DNA of 64,000 nt from Roridomyces roridus (lineage: Eukaryota > Basidiomycota > Agaricomycetes > Agaricales > Mycenaceae): NCBI GenBank assembly GCA_029378245.1, contig JARKIF010000124.1:1-64000 (forward strand). The letters run 5' to 3'. Below, in pieces: positions 10,864 to 21,790 of this stretch (its first letter is position 1; every line of letters starts with the position of its first letter). Position numbers and translations under genes: made by a program. The notes under the pieces are model-generated. The model saw nothing but the letters and a program-made list of their open reading frames with translations, was not told the origin of the DNA and ran no database searches.

Positions 10864-12608
10864 GAGGGCGTGAGATCTCCGCACCTTATATAAGCAGCGT
10901 TATGTAATTTTCCCACGGCAAAATCTGAGGTTCGGAAAAAAATAAAAGTTCAGAAATGGGTTTGGGACAGCCAGAACGATTGAAAAGTACTAAGTGGACC
11001 TAATCTGACTATGTATGGACTGCTATAAAGTTTGACTGTCCAGGGTGGACAAAAATGGTGTCCTGTTCTGGATGGTGGCATTTTTGTGCAGCCAGAGCAG
11101 AGATCTTCATAGATTTCCATGAATCTACATGTTTTGCCAGCCATCACAGAAAAAATGACGTAGTGATCAAAGATCTTCAAAGATCTTCAAAGATGATCCC
11201 TCTTTTTTATTTCTGATGTCTTTTTTTTTGGATGTCATTCAAACAAAAAAAGGTCAGTGAAGGGGAAAAAAGACTAGCAGGTGTGGATCTACATCCTGAT
11301 GTCTCTTTTTTTTTCCCCAATTGCCGAGCCGGCAACCAGATGCCTTTGATTTTCTGATGGATGTCCCCGGCAGGTTGATGTAAACATCAAGAAAGAAGGG
11401 CAGCTTCTAGAAGCCGTGATGCCGGGCATCGGGCATCACATCGGCCTGATGCAGAGTCCGGCCAACATTGGGATATTACAAAATAAAGAGGCCCTCAGCA
11501 AAAAAAAAGACACACAATGATGATCTTTGAAGATCTGTGTGTTTCCACGGAACCACTCGATCTACACAGATCTATGTGTTTCTCTGATGTCTCACTGAAA
11601 AAATGTACAGCTGCACAAAAAAAGAACCCCAAATTTGGGGATTTATGTAGAAAGATGTAGATCTTCAAAGATATACATCAATCTACAACATGAGACCAAA
11701 AAAACAGGCCCGGAAAAAACTAAATGATTTTTGTCCACCGCGGTCAATCATAATAAAGGCCTTAATCTCTGCAATCATTGAGGGCGGCAAGATACGATGC
11801 CCCTTGTACTTCCGATTGACATAGGTGAGATCTCCGACTGTCAAGCCATGTGCATATGCCGAAATGAAACGGGCTGAACGATTGGCACAACTGCTGGGGT
11901 TAATGGAACTCTTTCAAACTAAACTCACAAAGCACTCACCAAATAATTGAGAGCCGTTCAACATCATCCAGACAGTTCTTGACATTGTTCTCCATCTCCT
12001 CCATGTTTGTAGTTCTGGAGGTTGTCCGGTAGCGGTACTTGGCAGCCCCCCAGTACATTTCAATGAAGTTGAGTTCACAGTGGTATTTTGGATAGAAGTC
12101 ACAGATGTGGCCACGGCTCTCAACAAGTTCCTGAAGAGCCGGCTTCTGGTTGATAAAATCAGGTTGGAAAAAAAGAATTCTTCTGCAGCAGCAATCAGTC
12201 TTTCCAGCTTCGCATTTGAATCCCGGGCACTGTGCCAGCAGGCCATCTCCACAACCCTTGAAGCCCATCAAAGCCTCATGTAAGCTGCTTGCTGACAGCG
12301 GTTCGAGTGATCCGGTGGTCACGTGGTGGCTGTGCAGCGGCAAAATTCGCGACATGAATTTCATCGAAAATGCTCCAGTGGCCTTGAAAATGGGGTAGAA
12401 ACACAAAAAAGTCGAAAATATTGTGGCCCTATCAACTCCCCCAATTTTTCATCTTTCAGGGATCTGGTCAATAGGAAGTGAAGATACAGGTCTATACTAT
12501 ATATTGTATTGAGAAAATGACCCTGAAGTGCCGGCAGGACCCTCCCATTTCAGCTGCGGGTTGGCGGTGATGGCTGCTTATGTAAGGGTGCGGGGATCTC
12601 ACGCCCTC
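10864..12608 (-). mobile_element. Decayed Tc1/IS630-like element
   Basis: The left sequence GAGGGCGTGAGATCTCCGCA (10864) is mirrored at the right end (inverse of GAGGGCGTGAGATCCCCGCA, ending 12608), with similarity extending about 38 bp inward. TA lies just outside both ends (10862-10863 and 12609-12610). Outside these points the sequence aligns with the intact CACTG copy near 31950-32000, so this is an insertion into that element. Inside is a minus-strand DDE transposase remnant and many AGATCTTCAA repeats. Confidence 0.75.
11720..12406 (-). pseudogene. DDE transposase C-terminal fragment
   Basis: The fragment contains PGFKCEAGKTDCCCRRILFFQPDF followed by YPKYHCELNFIEMYWGAAK, matching the C-terminal third of the transposase at 40829-42571, including the catalytic glutamate in ELNFIE. 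A further piece at about 11720-11895, across a small intron, reads RFISAYAHGLTVGDLTYVNRKYKGHRILPP, also matching that transposase. The N-terminal HTH and the two catalytic aspartates are missing. It is a relic of the element at 10864-12608. Confidence 0.8.
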
Positions 12609-13241
12609 TATCTTAGTTCCCGAATGTCCTCTGCGTCCCCGTGGCGATTGACGGTCAGCCAGTCCCTGTTTGGGCATCGCTTGAGGCACTTCCAAGTTCC
12701 GTTAAGCCGGCCCGGCCTCTGCCGCAAAAGAGCTTGCGTGGCAGACCTGGGCAGGACATGCTGGGCTCAAGCAGACACCTAGGTTGGGAGAGAGTGGTCT
12801 GGCTGCGTGTGCAGGTGAGAATGGAGAGAGGGCATGGTCGCGGAGATGGGAGTAAGAGCAAAGAGTGGAGTAGCGTGACGTATGTGACATTCGATCAAAT
12901 GACTTCATTTTAAGTACTTACTCCACGAACTCTCACCAACTCCACACTCGCCCCGTCCCTCTTCTTGCTAACCTCCTCATCTAGCTTGCTCTCTGACACC
13001 GTGGTCAGAACAGTGGTGATCGTAGAGGGCAGATTTGATTAATACACGCAATTGACGTACTTTGAATATTGGGTGAATTTCGCTCCAGAGGTACGGTGAA
13101 ATCTCATTTCACCCGACAATGGGGTGACCTGACATTTTCGCCCCACACCGTGAAAAAATTATTTCGCCGCAAAATGGGGTGAAATGCGAAATTCGCTGTG
13201 AGCTAGTGCGAAATTCGCGCCTTCCGTTTTTCACAGTGCAT

Positions 13242-13345
13242 TCCGACGGATGCTCTGGAGGGAGCGAGTTCTGGGGTTTCGCAGCTGCGATCTCGATGAG
13301 CAGTTCGTCTGGAAGACGGAGGATAGGCGGTGGAGAGGCAGCCAT
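13242..13345 (-). pseudogene. First exon of the split F-box/LRR-like gene
   Basis: From the ATG at 13345 the sequence encodes MAASPPPILRLPDELLIEIA and the next 15 codons, the first half of an F-box. It stops at the CAT duplication of the CACTG element. Joined to 6635, the frame reads PSEWVLSHVC as in paralogues. The remainder of the gene is at 5043-6635. Confidence 0.85.
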
Positions 13346-13620
13346 ATGTGGTTTGCGTGTGGCAAGAGGCAAGCAGTGACCGGCCATCAGGTGAGGTATT
13401 GATCGCCGACCACTGTGAGCTCCCGACCGCCACAATCTCCGAGTCCGGTCCAAGTCCAGTCCCAGCTCGTCAACAGCTCATAGCCGTCGTGTAGTAAGTA
13501 CTACATCCGCCAGCGCACAACCCTAGTAAGCCGGTATTGCGTGCTTACACTTGTACAGAAATTTGCGACGTGGCTTGGAATTCATGAAGTATTTCTCATT
13601 TACAGCCTCCTGGTACCGAT
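13346..13620 (-). promoter_or_regulatory. Promoter region of the split F-box gene
   Basis: Similar over most of its length to 4001-4265 upstream of the 3017-4000 gene. The strongest shared words are AACAGCTCATAGCC, TTTGCGACGTGGCTT and TACAGCCTCC. No TATA box is obvious. Confidence 0.5.
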
Positions 13621-13754
13621 GGCCTGTCAGGAAAACACAGGGGCTCTCTTGTGACTTGTTTCCGCCGTTTCACCGCTTAACGCCCCACCAACTTTTCTTT
13701 TAGACATTCCCTTTTCCTCCCTCCCACTTTTTTGACTAACTTCAGGACCCTTTC

Positions 13755-15058
13755 ATGCATTTTCTATATCTTGCCCTCTTCATCCTCTCGGTCAAGGCCC
13801 TTCCCCACCGCTGTACACGGGGACAAGCAGTCCCAGCGGCACCGCTCACTCCTTCTCAAACCCCAAGTAATGCGACTCTGGGATGCAGCGTTAACCAAAC
13901 GTCATGGCAATTCGACCACAAGAACCACGCGAATGTCACCCTTGGCGACCGGTCATTCCTCGTACACATCCCCACTGCCTATTGTCCAACTCTTCCGCAT
14001 GCGCTGGTCGTGTCTTTTCACGGCTACAAGGCCAACGATGTTCGGCAAGAATTGATTACGGGGTTTTCAGCTGCTGGTTTGACTCTCAACGGCCGGGTGA
14101 GTGGTCGTGCGGAATTGAATGACAAAGCTGAACAGATTTACTTCCAGGGTATCGTTGCCGTTTATCCTAATGGACAGTTTGGGTGAGATACGAAATTGTT
14201 TATGGACGTTCTTTGCTTAGTTCTTTCGTCCAGGCCAGGGAAGAATGGGAACGAAATCATTCGTGCTTGGCAGGGAGCTCCCTACTCCCCAGTATGTGTT
14301 TCTTGTTCGTATTTCCATTCTAAATCGAACTCCAGCCCGGTGTTGACGACGTATGTGCTTACACTTTCCCCGCCATCATCTCTCATAGGATAATTTAGAT
14401 TGCCTTCACCCAACAAATGGTTCAATTGCTCTCCGACAATCTCTGTCTTGACTCGAATCGGTTCTACGCCTCGGGCAAGAGCAACGGTGGCGGATTCACC
14501 AACCTGCTTGCCTGCACCCCCGCTACAGCAGAGCTTTTTGCCGCCTTTGCACCTGTTTCGGCAGCGCTGTACGCCGGAGCCAACCCCGCAGATTGTAACC
14601 CCGGGCGTTCCGTGCCCATTATCAACTTCCACGGGCTAGCAGACAAGATCATCCCATTTGACGGACAGGCGGCGGATAGCCAAGGCAGGACTGAATGTAT
14701 GTTTTTTGTTCTCGTATTTTCCTCGTGTGACCAAGACGCAGATGCGACGCCGAATATAACACAGTACCGCGAGGCCTGGGCAGACCGCAACGGATGCGCT
14801 GACCTCCCACCTGACGCTGGCCCTTCCCTAGGCATATTCGCGTCCGTGTCGCATCCATACACACAGACAACTGTCAAGACATCGAATTGCTCCGAGAAAA
14901 GTAGAGATGCGGTCGTCAGTGGATTTACGGTGGACAATCTGGGGCATTTCTGGCCGAGTACGTTGGGTTTGGACTCGGGAGGTGTGCCGGCGCCCTTTAA
15001 TGCGACGGAGGATGGAATATTGCCGTTCTTTGACGCTCATGCTTTTGGTTCGGCGTAG
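13755..15058 (+). CDS. Secreted feruloyl-esterase/PHB-depolymerase-like enzyme
   Basis: Exons 13755-14182, 14234-14291, 14336-14350, 14399-14696 and 14742-15058 join into 372 codons including the stop, with GT-AG introns throughout; exon 3 is only 15 nt (PGVDD). A signal peptide is clear (MHFLYLALFILSVKALP). The alpha/beta-hydrolase fold of the LpqC / carbohydrate esterase family 1 group is indicated by several motifs: VVSFHGYKAND, nucleophile motif GKSNGGG in exon 4, PIINFHGLADKIIPFDG supplying the acid, and NLGHFWP supplying the histidine. Likely role: extracellular hydrolysis of feruloyl or related esters on plant cell wall polysaccharide; substrate not proven. It is the best-preserved ordinary metabolic gene here and lies just downstream of the split F-box promoter. 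Confidence 0.88.
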
Positions 15059-15282
15059 AATACCCTCATTTCTCGATAGGAGTTCGATTACACCATTAAT
15101 GTCTCTGATTACCGTGCTGGGGTCGCCGCCTTCAGAATCCATGCCTTTGAATTCTCACTTCCTCTTTGGGTTTGCGATTTTTGATCCGACGTCGTGTGCA
15201 GTTGTTTGCCCATCTTCTTCTTCTCCACCATCCAGTTGTGTCTATCCTTGCTTGCTGCTATCTAACTCACATTCAACTCTAG

Positions 15283-16851
15283 ATGGCCCTCCGCTGCTCT
15301 CAATGCCGAGCCTTGTCAAACAGGCTCGACGAGCTCGACTCGACACTGGTCATCGCCAGCAACGTTGGGACTCTTGCACGGCATTCCATCCTCATAAACA
15401 CGAACGATGCACCGCAAGACTCCGACAGAAACTACGTCCGCCAAGTCGTATCCAAAGCTGACGGGCATATCGCTTGTTTGGACGACGAGATTTCGCGTCT
15501 GGAGAACCGGGTGAAGGTGCTAGCGAGGGAACGCGAATTGGTATCAGAGTATCGCAGAAGGAACGTCGGAATTCTGTCCCCCGTGAGGCGACTACCACCC
15601 GAGATTCTTTGCCAGATCTTCGCGTGGTCGTTGCCCACCACCGAGGATGTCAAGGCTCCGACGTACAAGCCCAGTGCGAAGGGCAGTCCGTAGGTGTTGA
15701 CGTGGATCAGCAGTCGTTGGAGGAGCATTTGCATCTCGAACCACTCTCTATGGTCGATGATCCACGTCGATGCAGCTGGTTTCCTCCCTCCTTCGGCGGT
15801 GATTCAGACTCAGGTCCAACGAGCGCGAGGTCTCAAAATCCATTTCTACGGGCGCGAAGACCGTACTCCTACCCAACAAACCCAGCTGTTTAGATTCCTA
15901 TCCGACTACTCGTTTCGTTGGGAAGAACTTTGCCTTCGGTTGACCCGTGCTTTGGTCCCTTGCTTGATTGCGCTGAGCGGCAAGCTTCCGGTGCTCCGCA
16001 GGCTATGGTTGGAGTGGGACTCCCCCCGAAGCCAGGGTGGCGTCGGTTCTATCGAGTGTTTCCGAGAAGCGCCGTGTCTGGTCAACGTTGGAGTGTCCAG
16101 CGTATTTGACTTCATCCCAGTACCGCTCCCCACGCATCACCACATTACCCAGTATGACTTGGATGCTCGTTGGGAAATTCATGGTCAGATTCTGCATTCC
16201 CTGCCCCATCTTGTCGAGGCCCGTATCCTGGTTTCGCTCGGCGGCACTTGGTCGAGTTTCGAGGACAAGGTTTCTCTGCCGCGTCTCAGGCGCATGTATG
16301 TCAGCGACGCCTCGATTCTAGGCTACCTGAAGGCGCCGGCGTTGGAACAAGTCGCAGTCCACACACTGCAGACCGATGCCCCAGAATATTACCACGAATC
16401 CATCTCAGCTCTCATTGCTCGTTCCGCGTGCTCCCTACGAAGCCTTTGATTTGAGGGGACGATGCATCCCCAAGCCATCATGCTAATCTTACGGGCCCAT
16501 CCATCCATTACAGAGCTCATAATTCTCGACAACGCCAACGCCAATCAATATTGCACCCTCCTCACGCAGCCAGTAGCTTCACGACTGTCAGCGATTCACT
16601 TCGAGGCTCCGTCGAGTCCCACCGGCTACGGCCTCTACGTTAAAATGCTCAACGCCCGCCGTGTTAGAGCACCTGAACCTGCCCTCAAGGCTGCGACGCT
16701 GCTCGTTCTGTCAATGGAACAAGTACCCGACCACACGTCGCTCTACGAATTTCAGACACTTCGAACGGATGGTTTGGAGTTGTCATTGCTAGCTGGGGTC
16801 AGGGCCACATTGCAGGCCGATAGGTGGTTGTGCAAAAGACTGTGGATCTGA
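15283..16851 (+). pseudogene. F-box protein, CxxC/coiled-coil family, two nonsense codons
   Basis: A single frame of 523 codons including the final stop covers the whole family: CxxC start (MALRCSQCRA), coiled coil, F-box (GILSPVRRLPPEILCQIFAW) and leucine-rich C-terminal part. It is interrupted only by TAG at 15691-15693 and TGA at 16447-16449. Paralogues have TGG (PWVLTW, at 2530) and a glycine codon (RRLGFRG, in the 48191 gene) at these places. Both are therefore single-base nonsense changes and no frameshift has accumulated. The final stop is at 16849-16851. Confidence 0.85.
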
Positions 16852-17344
16852 ATAGGTATGTTTCTAGGAATTCTGTCGAGCTGTCGTTAACGTTCTTGAC
16901 CATACAGAATTACCCGGGCTGACCATGGATTAAAACCCCCTTCTAGTCAACTCTGCTCTGATTATAGTTGCAACTAATAGGTGCGTTCCTCGAAATTCTG
17001 CCGAGCTGCCGTCCGAGTCATTGACCACAGGGCATAGACTGACCTTGCTGACGCGCGAATACTTTTCTCTCAACTCCCTTCAAGTGACCTCTGCTGTAGA
17101 CTGTAGTATATCCACTCTTCGACGTTTTTGTTGTGCAACTGAACCCGAAATCCGTCGGAGACAGCGGGTTTAATAATGTTGAATCGGTAAGGGTGAGGTA
17201 CATACGTCCCAACGGATTCAAGTTCGCCAAGGACAAGGAAGAGAAGAGATAGCACGCTTTACAATTTGACACTCAAAGAAGTTGCACAGTCAGATTCAAC
17301 GAAGCTGTAAAACAATCCTCAGATCGGCATCGAAAAAAACCCAA
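16852..17344. other. Intergenic with a degenerate tandem duplication
   Basis: 16855-16925 and 16977-17048 are diverged copies of the same unit, sharing ATTCTGTCGAGCTGTCGT / ATTCTGCCGAGCTGCCGT and TTGACCA. No gene is recognisable. Confidence 0.5.
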
Positions 17345-17359
17345 CAACTCGACGCACTG

Positions 17360-19048
17360 TCACACACCACTTCCAATGATGCTAGGCTCTTCCAACAACT
17401 CCACGACCACCCCATTTTCTGCCCAAAATTCCCGCTCGAATAAGGTTGGAGACAGCTTGAATGTCGGGAGCGGCTCTTGCTGGCTTCGTTTCCAGCGCAC
17501 GACTTCCTGGAGAGCCTTGTACAGGTTTTCTACGTCTGCCGCCATGGGTCGAAGTGCAAGACCAATTGCGGCCACGGCTGCGAGCCGGGACCCAATAGGT
17601 CTGACACAATTCGCGGGGTAAAACACTCGCGGATGAGCGTCAGGGAGGAAATGACGGGAAAGAGCCGAGGAGGGGTGGTGATGGGCCTGTAGTCGTCGCT
17701 AGTGATCACCACGGGTCACCCGCGGGTAGTCCAACGACGACCCGCACCCGTACCCGCGAATCGACCCGACCCGCACCCCCTGTACGGGTTACCCGCCATT
17801 TCACCCGCGGGCGACGGCGGGTCTCGGGTGACCCGTGGACCCGTTGACCCGTCACGACCATCAGTCGTCGTACGCGGCCTTGGACATCTCGAAGACGTCC
17901 CGCAACTCGTGCTTGACCATATTTCAATGTTGAGCTTGTCCCAATCATTGTCTTCGACTCTGAGGTAACCTCAGGTAAGTAACCGAGCTTGTGAGGAGGA
18001 TCCCGCCGCAGTGATTGCCGCTGATGGTGCTGACAATTGGCTCTGGGCGTGCTTGGGCGTGCTCTGGATAAGTAGAATAATTGTGCCGCTGCATTCTAGA
18101 CCCTTGGAGCAGGGCAATCCAACGGCCTATAGAACCATTTTCCCGGCCCACGGGTTGAAAACGGGTCACCGGGTTGGACCGGGTTGTTGAATCTCGACCC
18201 GAACCCGTACCCGGGCGGCCCGTACCCGCGACCCGGACCGGGTCGCCAAACCCGTGGTGAACACTAGTCGTCGCCAAAATCGGCAACCGCCTCGCAATGA
18301 CAATCTCTGCCGTCCAGATTCGCCAACGTGAGCGAAGTAACAGCAGGAAACGTCAACCGAGATGCTGGCTGGGTGGAGTCGAGAAGACAAGAGAACTGAT
18401 CTCCGTGAATGTGATGGAGGCTGAGGTGAGTGAGATGTGGCGTGTCGAAGGACGCGAGTTGATTGAACAAGGCATTTGTCTCGCTCTCGTGGAACACCAA
18501 TTCAACATGTGCGAGGGACTGATAGACGATCCCGTTTCCCGATCCAAAGGCTCCTTTGGTCAGGTCAAGATAGAGATAAATCAGTGAGGGGAGTTGGGTG
18601 GTCATGAATCGGAAAATATCCGAGGTCTCGCGAACTGGGTAGGGGTTGTTTTTCAAATGGAGGTGGGTCAGTGCGACCATCCATTGAGGTGGTGGGAAGG
18701 CGGGAGTGCAGCGGGTCATTTTGAGGGAGGTAATGTTTGGCGAATTGAGCGGGGACATATCCAACAGGTCGATATCGCGGTGGCTTTCGATGTCGAGGTT
18801 CTCCAAGGAGGGCATGGCGACGTTGCGGAACGAAGCAAGAATAGTGTCCAAAGCTTGGTGGGTCCGGACGACGATGGTCAATCGCGCAATGCGAGCGATA
18901 TGGGGACTGAGATATTGGAGGCCCTTCGGCACCGGAAGGTCGTCCATGGCGCGCAGAGTGATCTCAATGTCACACGGCGCCGACCGCTCCAGGTAGAGCC
19001 GAAGGAGCTCTGCGGATGATTTGGAGCAGAGGTCAACAACCACTGACG
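17360..19048 (-). pseudogene. F-box/LRR-like protein, 5'-truncated and split by a hAT MITE
   Basis: Homology to the first F-box family starts inside the F-box at VVVDLCSKSSAELLRLYLERS (about 19048); the promoter and the first 45 or so codons are gone. The body runs to VADFGDD at 18275, where a 567-bp MITE (17700-18266) intervenes. It then continues YRPITTPPRLFPVISSLTL to the family C-terminus FEREFWAENGVVVELLEE. A 4-bp deletion near 17560 shifts the frame (LVLHFDP in one frame, LALRPMAADVENLY in the next). It cannot give a full-length protein. Confidence 0.85.
17700..18266. mobile_element. hAT-type MITE alpha (TAGTG ends)
   Basis: Ends TAGTGATCACCACGGGT (17700) and the inverse of TAGTGTTCACCACGGGT (to 18266). 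The 8-bp duplication GTCGTCGC is perfect (17692-17699 and 18267-18274). The interior near both ends is packed with ACCCG/CGGGT words. No coding capacity. Confidence 0.92.
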
Positions 19049-19344
19049 GCATGTCAACTTCCGCCCGACCACATTGATTTTTCACATCCTTTTGTACACC
19101 CACACCCACTAGCACGGAGTGACCGAATCCTTGCAACACTCACTCAGTCTGACAATCTTGTGTTATGGTAAGTGCTGAATTCAACCAAAATCGCAACCAC
19201 TGCAGGAGAATGATCCGACATCACGGCATCAGGAAGTAATCTTATCTTGTCTTCCACGCTCATGCAGCTCCACCCAAACGCACCGATTGAAACTCGTCCA
19301 AGCCTGTACGTGTCTGTAAATCGTTCCTCCTGCACCCACTGACG
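19049..19344. other. Unassigned sequence at the 5' break of the F-box pseudogene
   Basis: Sequence unrelated to the F-box family replaces its 5' end here. I see no gene or repeat. Confidence 0.35.
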
Positions 19345-20446
19345 ATGAATCCACTCGGCAGCCTCCCGAGACTCGCCATTAAGCCATGGATCAAGGCACC
19401 ACCGGAGGACCTCATTCTCACCAACGCTCGCGTCGTGCAGCCGTCGACCGCTTCCCTGCTGAGCGGAAACCAAACGATTCTCATTAAGAACGGGAAGATT
19501 GTCTCTGTTGGACCTTCTGAGGCGCGCAAATCCGACGATGATATCAAGACTGTGGATTTGAAGGGAGCGTATGTGTGCCCGTGAGTTTTTCTGGAGCTGT
19601 AACATTCCTCCAGGCTATCCAACTCTTCCAATTTCAAGGGGTTTGATTGACTGCCATGTCCACGCGACGGCCGTTCCTGGCGTGAAGGTACAGTTACTGT
19701 CTCATGAAGTTACGCACGGCGTACGTGTTGAATGGTACCTCATTCGCCTTTGAAATCAAACTAGTTGCTTACTTCGACATGTGCAGCGATGCTACTGAGA
19801 GGATTCACCACCGTCCGCGATACGGGCGGCGCCTCAAGGAGGATCGCGCTGGCGATTGAAGGACTCATCCAAGGGCCGCGGCTCATCCAATGCGGCAAAG
19901 CGCTCACAGACGGGTGTGTAGCCTCTTGCCGATCGAATCAAGGAACGTTTGAATTGGGGTCAACTAACCAATGCTCAAAGGCGGACACGGAGATTCGAGC
20001 CCAGGTGTATCCGGTGGGGCCTCCAGCACCGGGTGTTGTGGCGGCCATGCTGTAGGCTTGAGCCGTGTCGCCGACGGCGTTCCGGAAGTTCTCAAGGCTG
20101 CTCGGGAGGAACTCAAGGCTGGGGCGGATTGTGAGTCTTTCCTTCCTTTCGTTTCCTTGTCACCCAGAAAGCTCACGAGTCACTTGCAGTCATCAAGATA
20201 ATGGTTGGAGGAGGGGTTGCGTCTGAGACCGACGCAATCGAAACCATTCAATACACCGCTGAAGAAATCCGGGCCATTACGACGACGTGTAGGCAGATGG
20301 GTGGGTGGCCGACCATTTCTTTTTCGACGTGCTTGAATCTTCAGTTACCGCGCATGCATATACTGTGGACGCCATCCGACACGCCATAGACAATGGCGTC
20401 TTGGGGATTGAACATGGGAATTTAATCAGGGCCTTGTGGTGGATGG
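19345..20446 (+). pseudogene. Amidohydrolase (imidazolonepropionase/prolidase-like), 3'-truncated
   Basis: Exon 1 (19345-19580) gives the N-terminal beta-sandwich of metal-dependent amidohydrolases (LILTNARVVQP ... ILIKNGKIVSVGP ... VDLKGAYVCP). Exon 2 (19639-19687) gives PGLIDCHVHATAVPGVK with the metal-binding HxH. Further exons give LLRGFTTVRDTGGASRR, FIKIMVGGGVASETDAIE and the next metal ligands in a piece reading AHAYTVDAIRHAIDNGVLGIEHGN. Homology stops near 20430, where about 150 residues including the last catalytic aspartate should follow. Usual length is about 430-480 residues. Several exon joins (after 19687 and around 20050) are not clean, so it is probably a relic; such enzymes hydrolyse cyclic amides or dipeptide-like compounds. 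Confidence 0.7.
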
Positions 20447-20534
20447 GTAGAAGTCTTTGACAAAGGCCTTAAGATTGTACAAGTACTGAGTATTGTATCG
20501 TAAAAATACATCATCATGGCATTACTCCGCGTAT

Positions 20535-21790
20535 TCAATAAATCAGCGAACGAAGAAAAGAACAGAAAAAACACATGCGATTCAACCACTCGATATTAAC
20601 CACCACCTCCTTGCCCTCCCCCGCTTCCCTCTCCCTCCTCTCCCTCTCATCCCTCAAACGATTTTGATACCCATAATACACACGCAGCGCCGCTGCGATG
20701 ACGGCTGTAGCAATCTGCGTGACGAGGAGTACGATTTTGGCGGGTATGTATCGGGGCGCGTCTTTAGCTTGGAAGAGTTGTGGGCCAATGATGTTGCCGA
20801 GGGAGAAGGCGCCGTTGATGAGTGCGTTGGCGGCTACGCGTTTTGTGTGCCCGGCGACGTTGGCTGTTGTTAGGCAGAAGACGAGGAAGAGGGTTACGGT
20901 TTGCTGCGAGGGTTCACATTGAGTCGATGAGATAAGCAGGAAGGAAGGAGGAGCTCACCATGTTCGCCAGGTAGATTCCTGCTAGCAGCCCTGCGCGCTG
21001 CGATGCAGGGAGGAAGGACATTAGAGTAGAACCCATGGCTGCGAGGCAGCAGAACACGGTCGTGCATAACGCGCGATTGTTGTATTTGTGCCCGAGATAC
21101 GCGGTAACCAGACATGAGAGCAGGGACACCGCGCCGCTCGGCATGTTCAACAATGAACTCCGAAGTGCAGAGAAGCCAAAGTTGTGGAAGAGGGTGGTCG
21201 AGTAGAAAGAGATGACGCCGGAGGTGAGGGATGTCTGCCCCAGTTTTAGCGCGGTAACGAAATAGTTGGTGTACGTACGACGACGATGAGGAACGTCAGC
21301 AACCATATTTGCGGATCGACGACAAGTTCGCGCAGTTGCTTCCACTTGTAATGTGTGTTTTTGATACCAGTTTGGTTGACCCGGACTCGTTGGATGGCGG
21401 CGCGTTTCTCAGCCTCGGTGGGCCAAGACATGTCCATGGGTGAGTCGGGCGGGCATAAGTATACATGAGTGCCCAAACTCCAGCAGCTGCCGTCATGCAT
21501 CCGAGAACGAGGAACATGATACGCAGCCCGGAGAGCGCTTCGCTCCGTGAGTCCGAGTCACTTGTTGGAAGCCTTTTGGTGTTTTGGTTCAGGGACGGAG
21601 ATCTGTGCGAGTGGGGTGCTCACCAAGCCCAAATCGCAGCATTGCCTCGGATTTGGTGTACCACATGCCTAGTAGCGAGGAGTTGGTGAGTGTTCAAGCT
21701 CGAAAATCCCAGTCACTCACTGGTTACGAGCATTAAACACGGCGCAGGCAGCTTCCAAAATGCCAATCATAACACGCGTGGCGAGGGGTC
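20535..21790 (-). pseudogene. MFS transporter (allantoate/anion:cation permease type), 5'-truncated
   Basis: Read on the minus strand, the pieces give TRVMIGILEAACAVF, GMWYTKSEAMLRFGL, MFLVLGCMTAAAGVWAL, SWPTEAEKRAAIQRVRVNQTG, WKQLRELVVDPQIWLLTFL, SGVISFYSTTLFHNFGF, AGIYLANMVSSSFLPAYL, and a C-terminal ANALINGAFSLGNIIGPQLF ... LRVYYGYQNRLRDERER. This order matches fungal Dal5-like permeases of the major facilitator superfamily, with introns between. The first four or so membrane helices are missing upstream of 21790. It is probably a non-functional fragment. It converges tail-to-tail with the amidohydrolase relic. Confidence 0.7.

Larger units (their letters stand above)
6636..13238. mobile_element. 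CACTG-ended (CACTA/EnSpm-like) element carrying two nested transposons
   Basis: The element begins CACTGAGGACCACAG and ends TTTTTCACAGTG, with a 3-bp CAT duplication at 6633-6635 and 13239-13241. Removing it plus one CAT (6606 bp, a multiple of three) restores the F-box reading frame exactly as in paralogues. Both ends carry many copies of a GTGAAATTCAC/GAATTTCGC motif. A second copy without the nested elements is at 31303-32629 and aligns to both flanks of the nested insertions. The CACTG terminus, 3-bp duplication and subterminal repeats are typical of CACTA transposons. No CACTA transposase is present, so it is non-autonomous. Confidence 0.9.

Noticed and set aside
15691..16449. Reassigned stop codons (alternative genetic code) to explain the two in-frame stops
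   Set aside because: TAG, TGA and TAA end other genes normally in this window, and paralogues have ordinary sense codons at both places.
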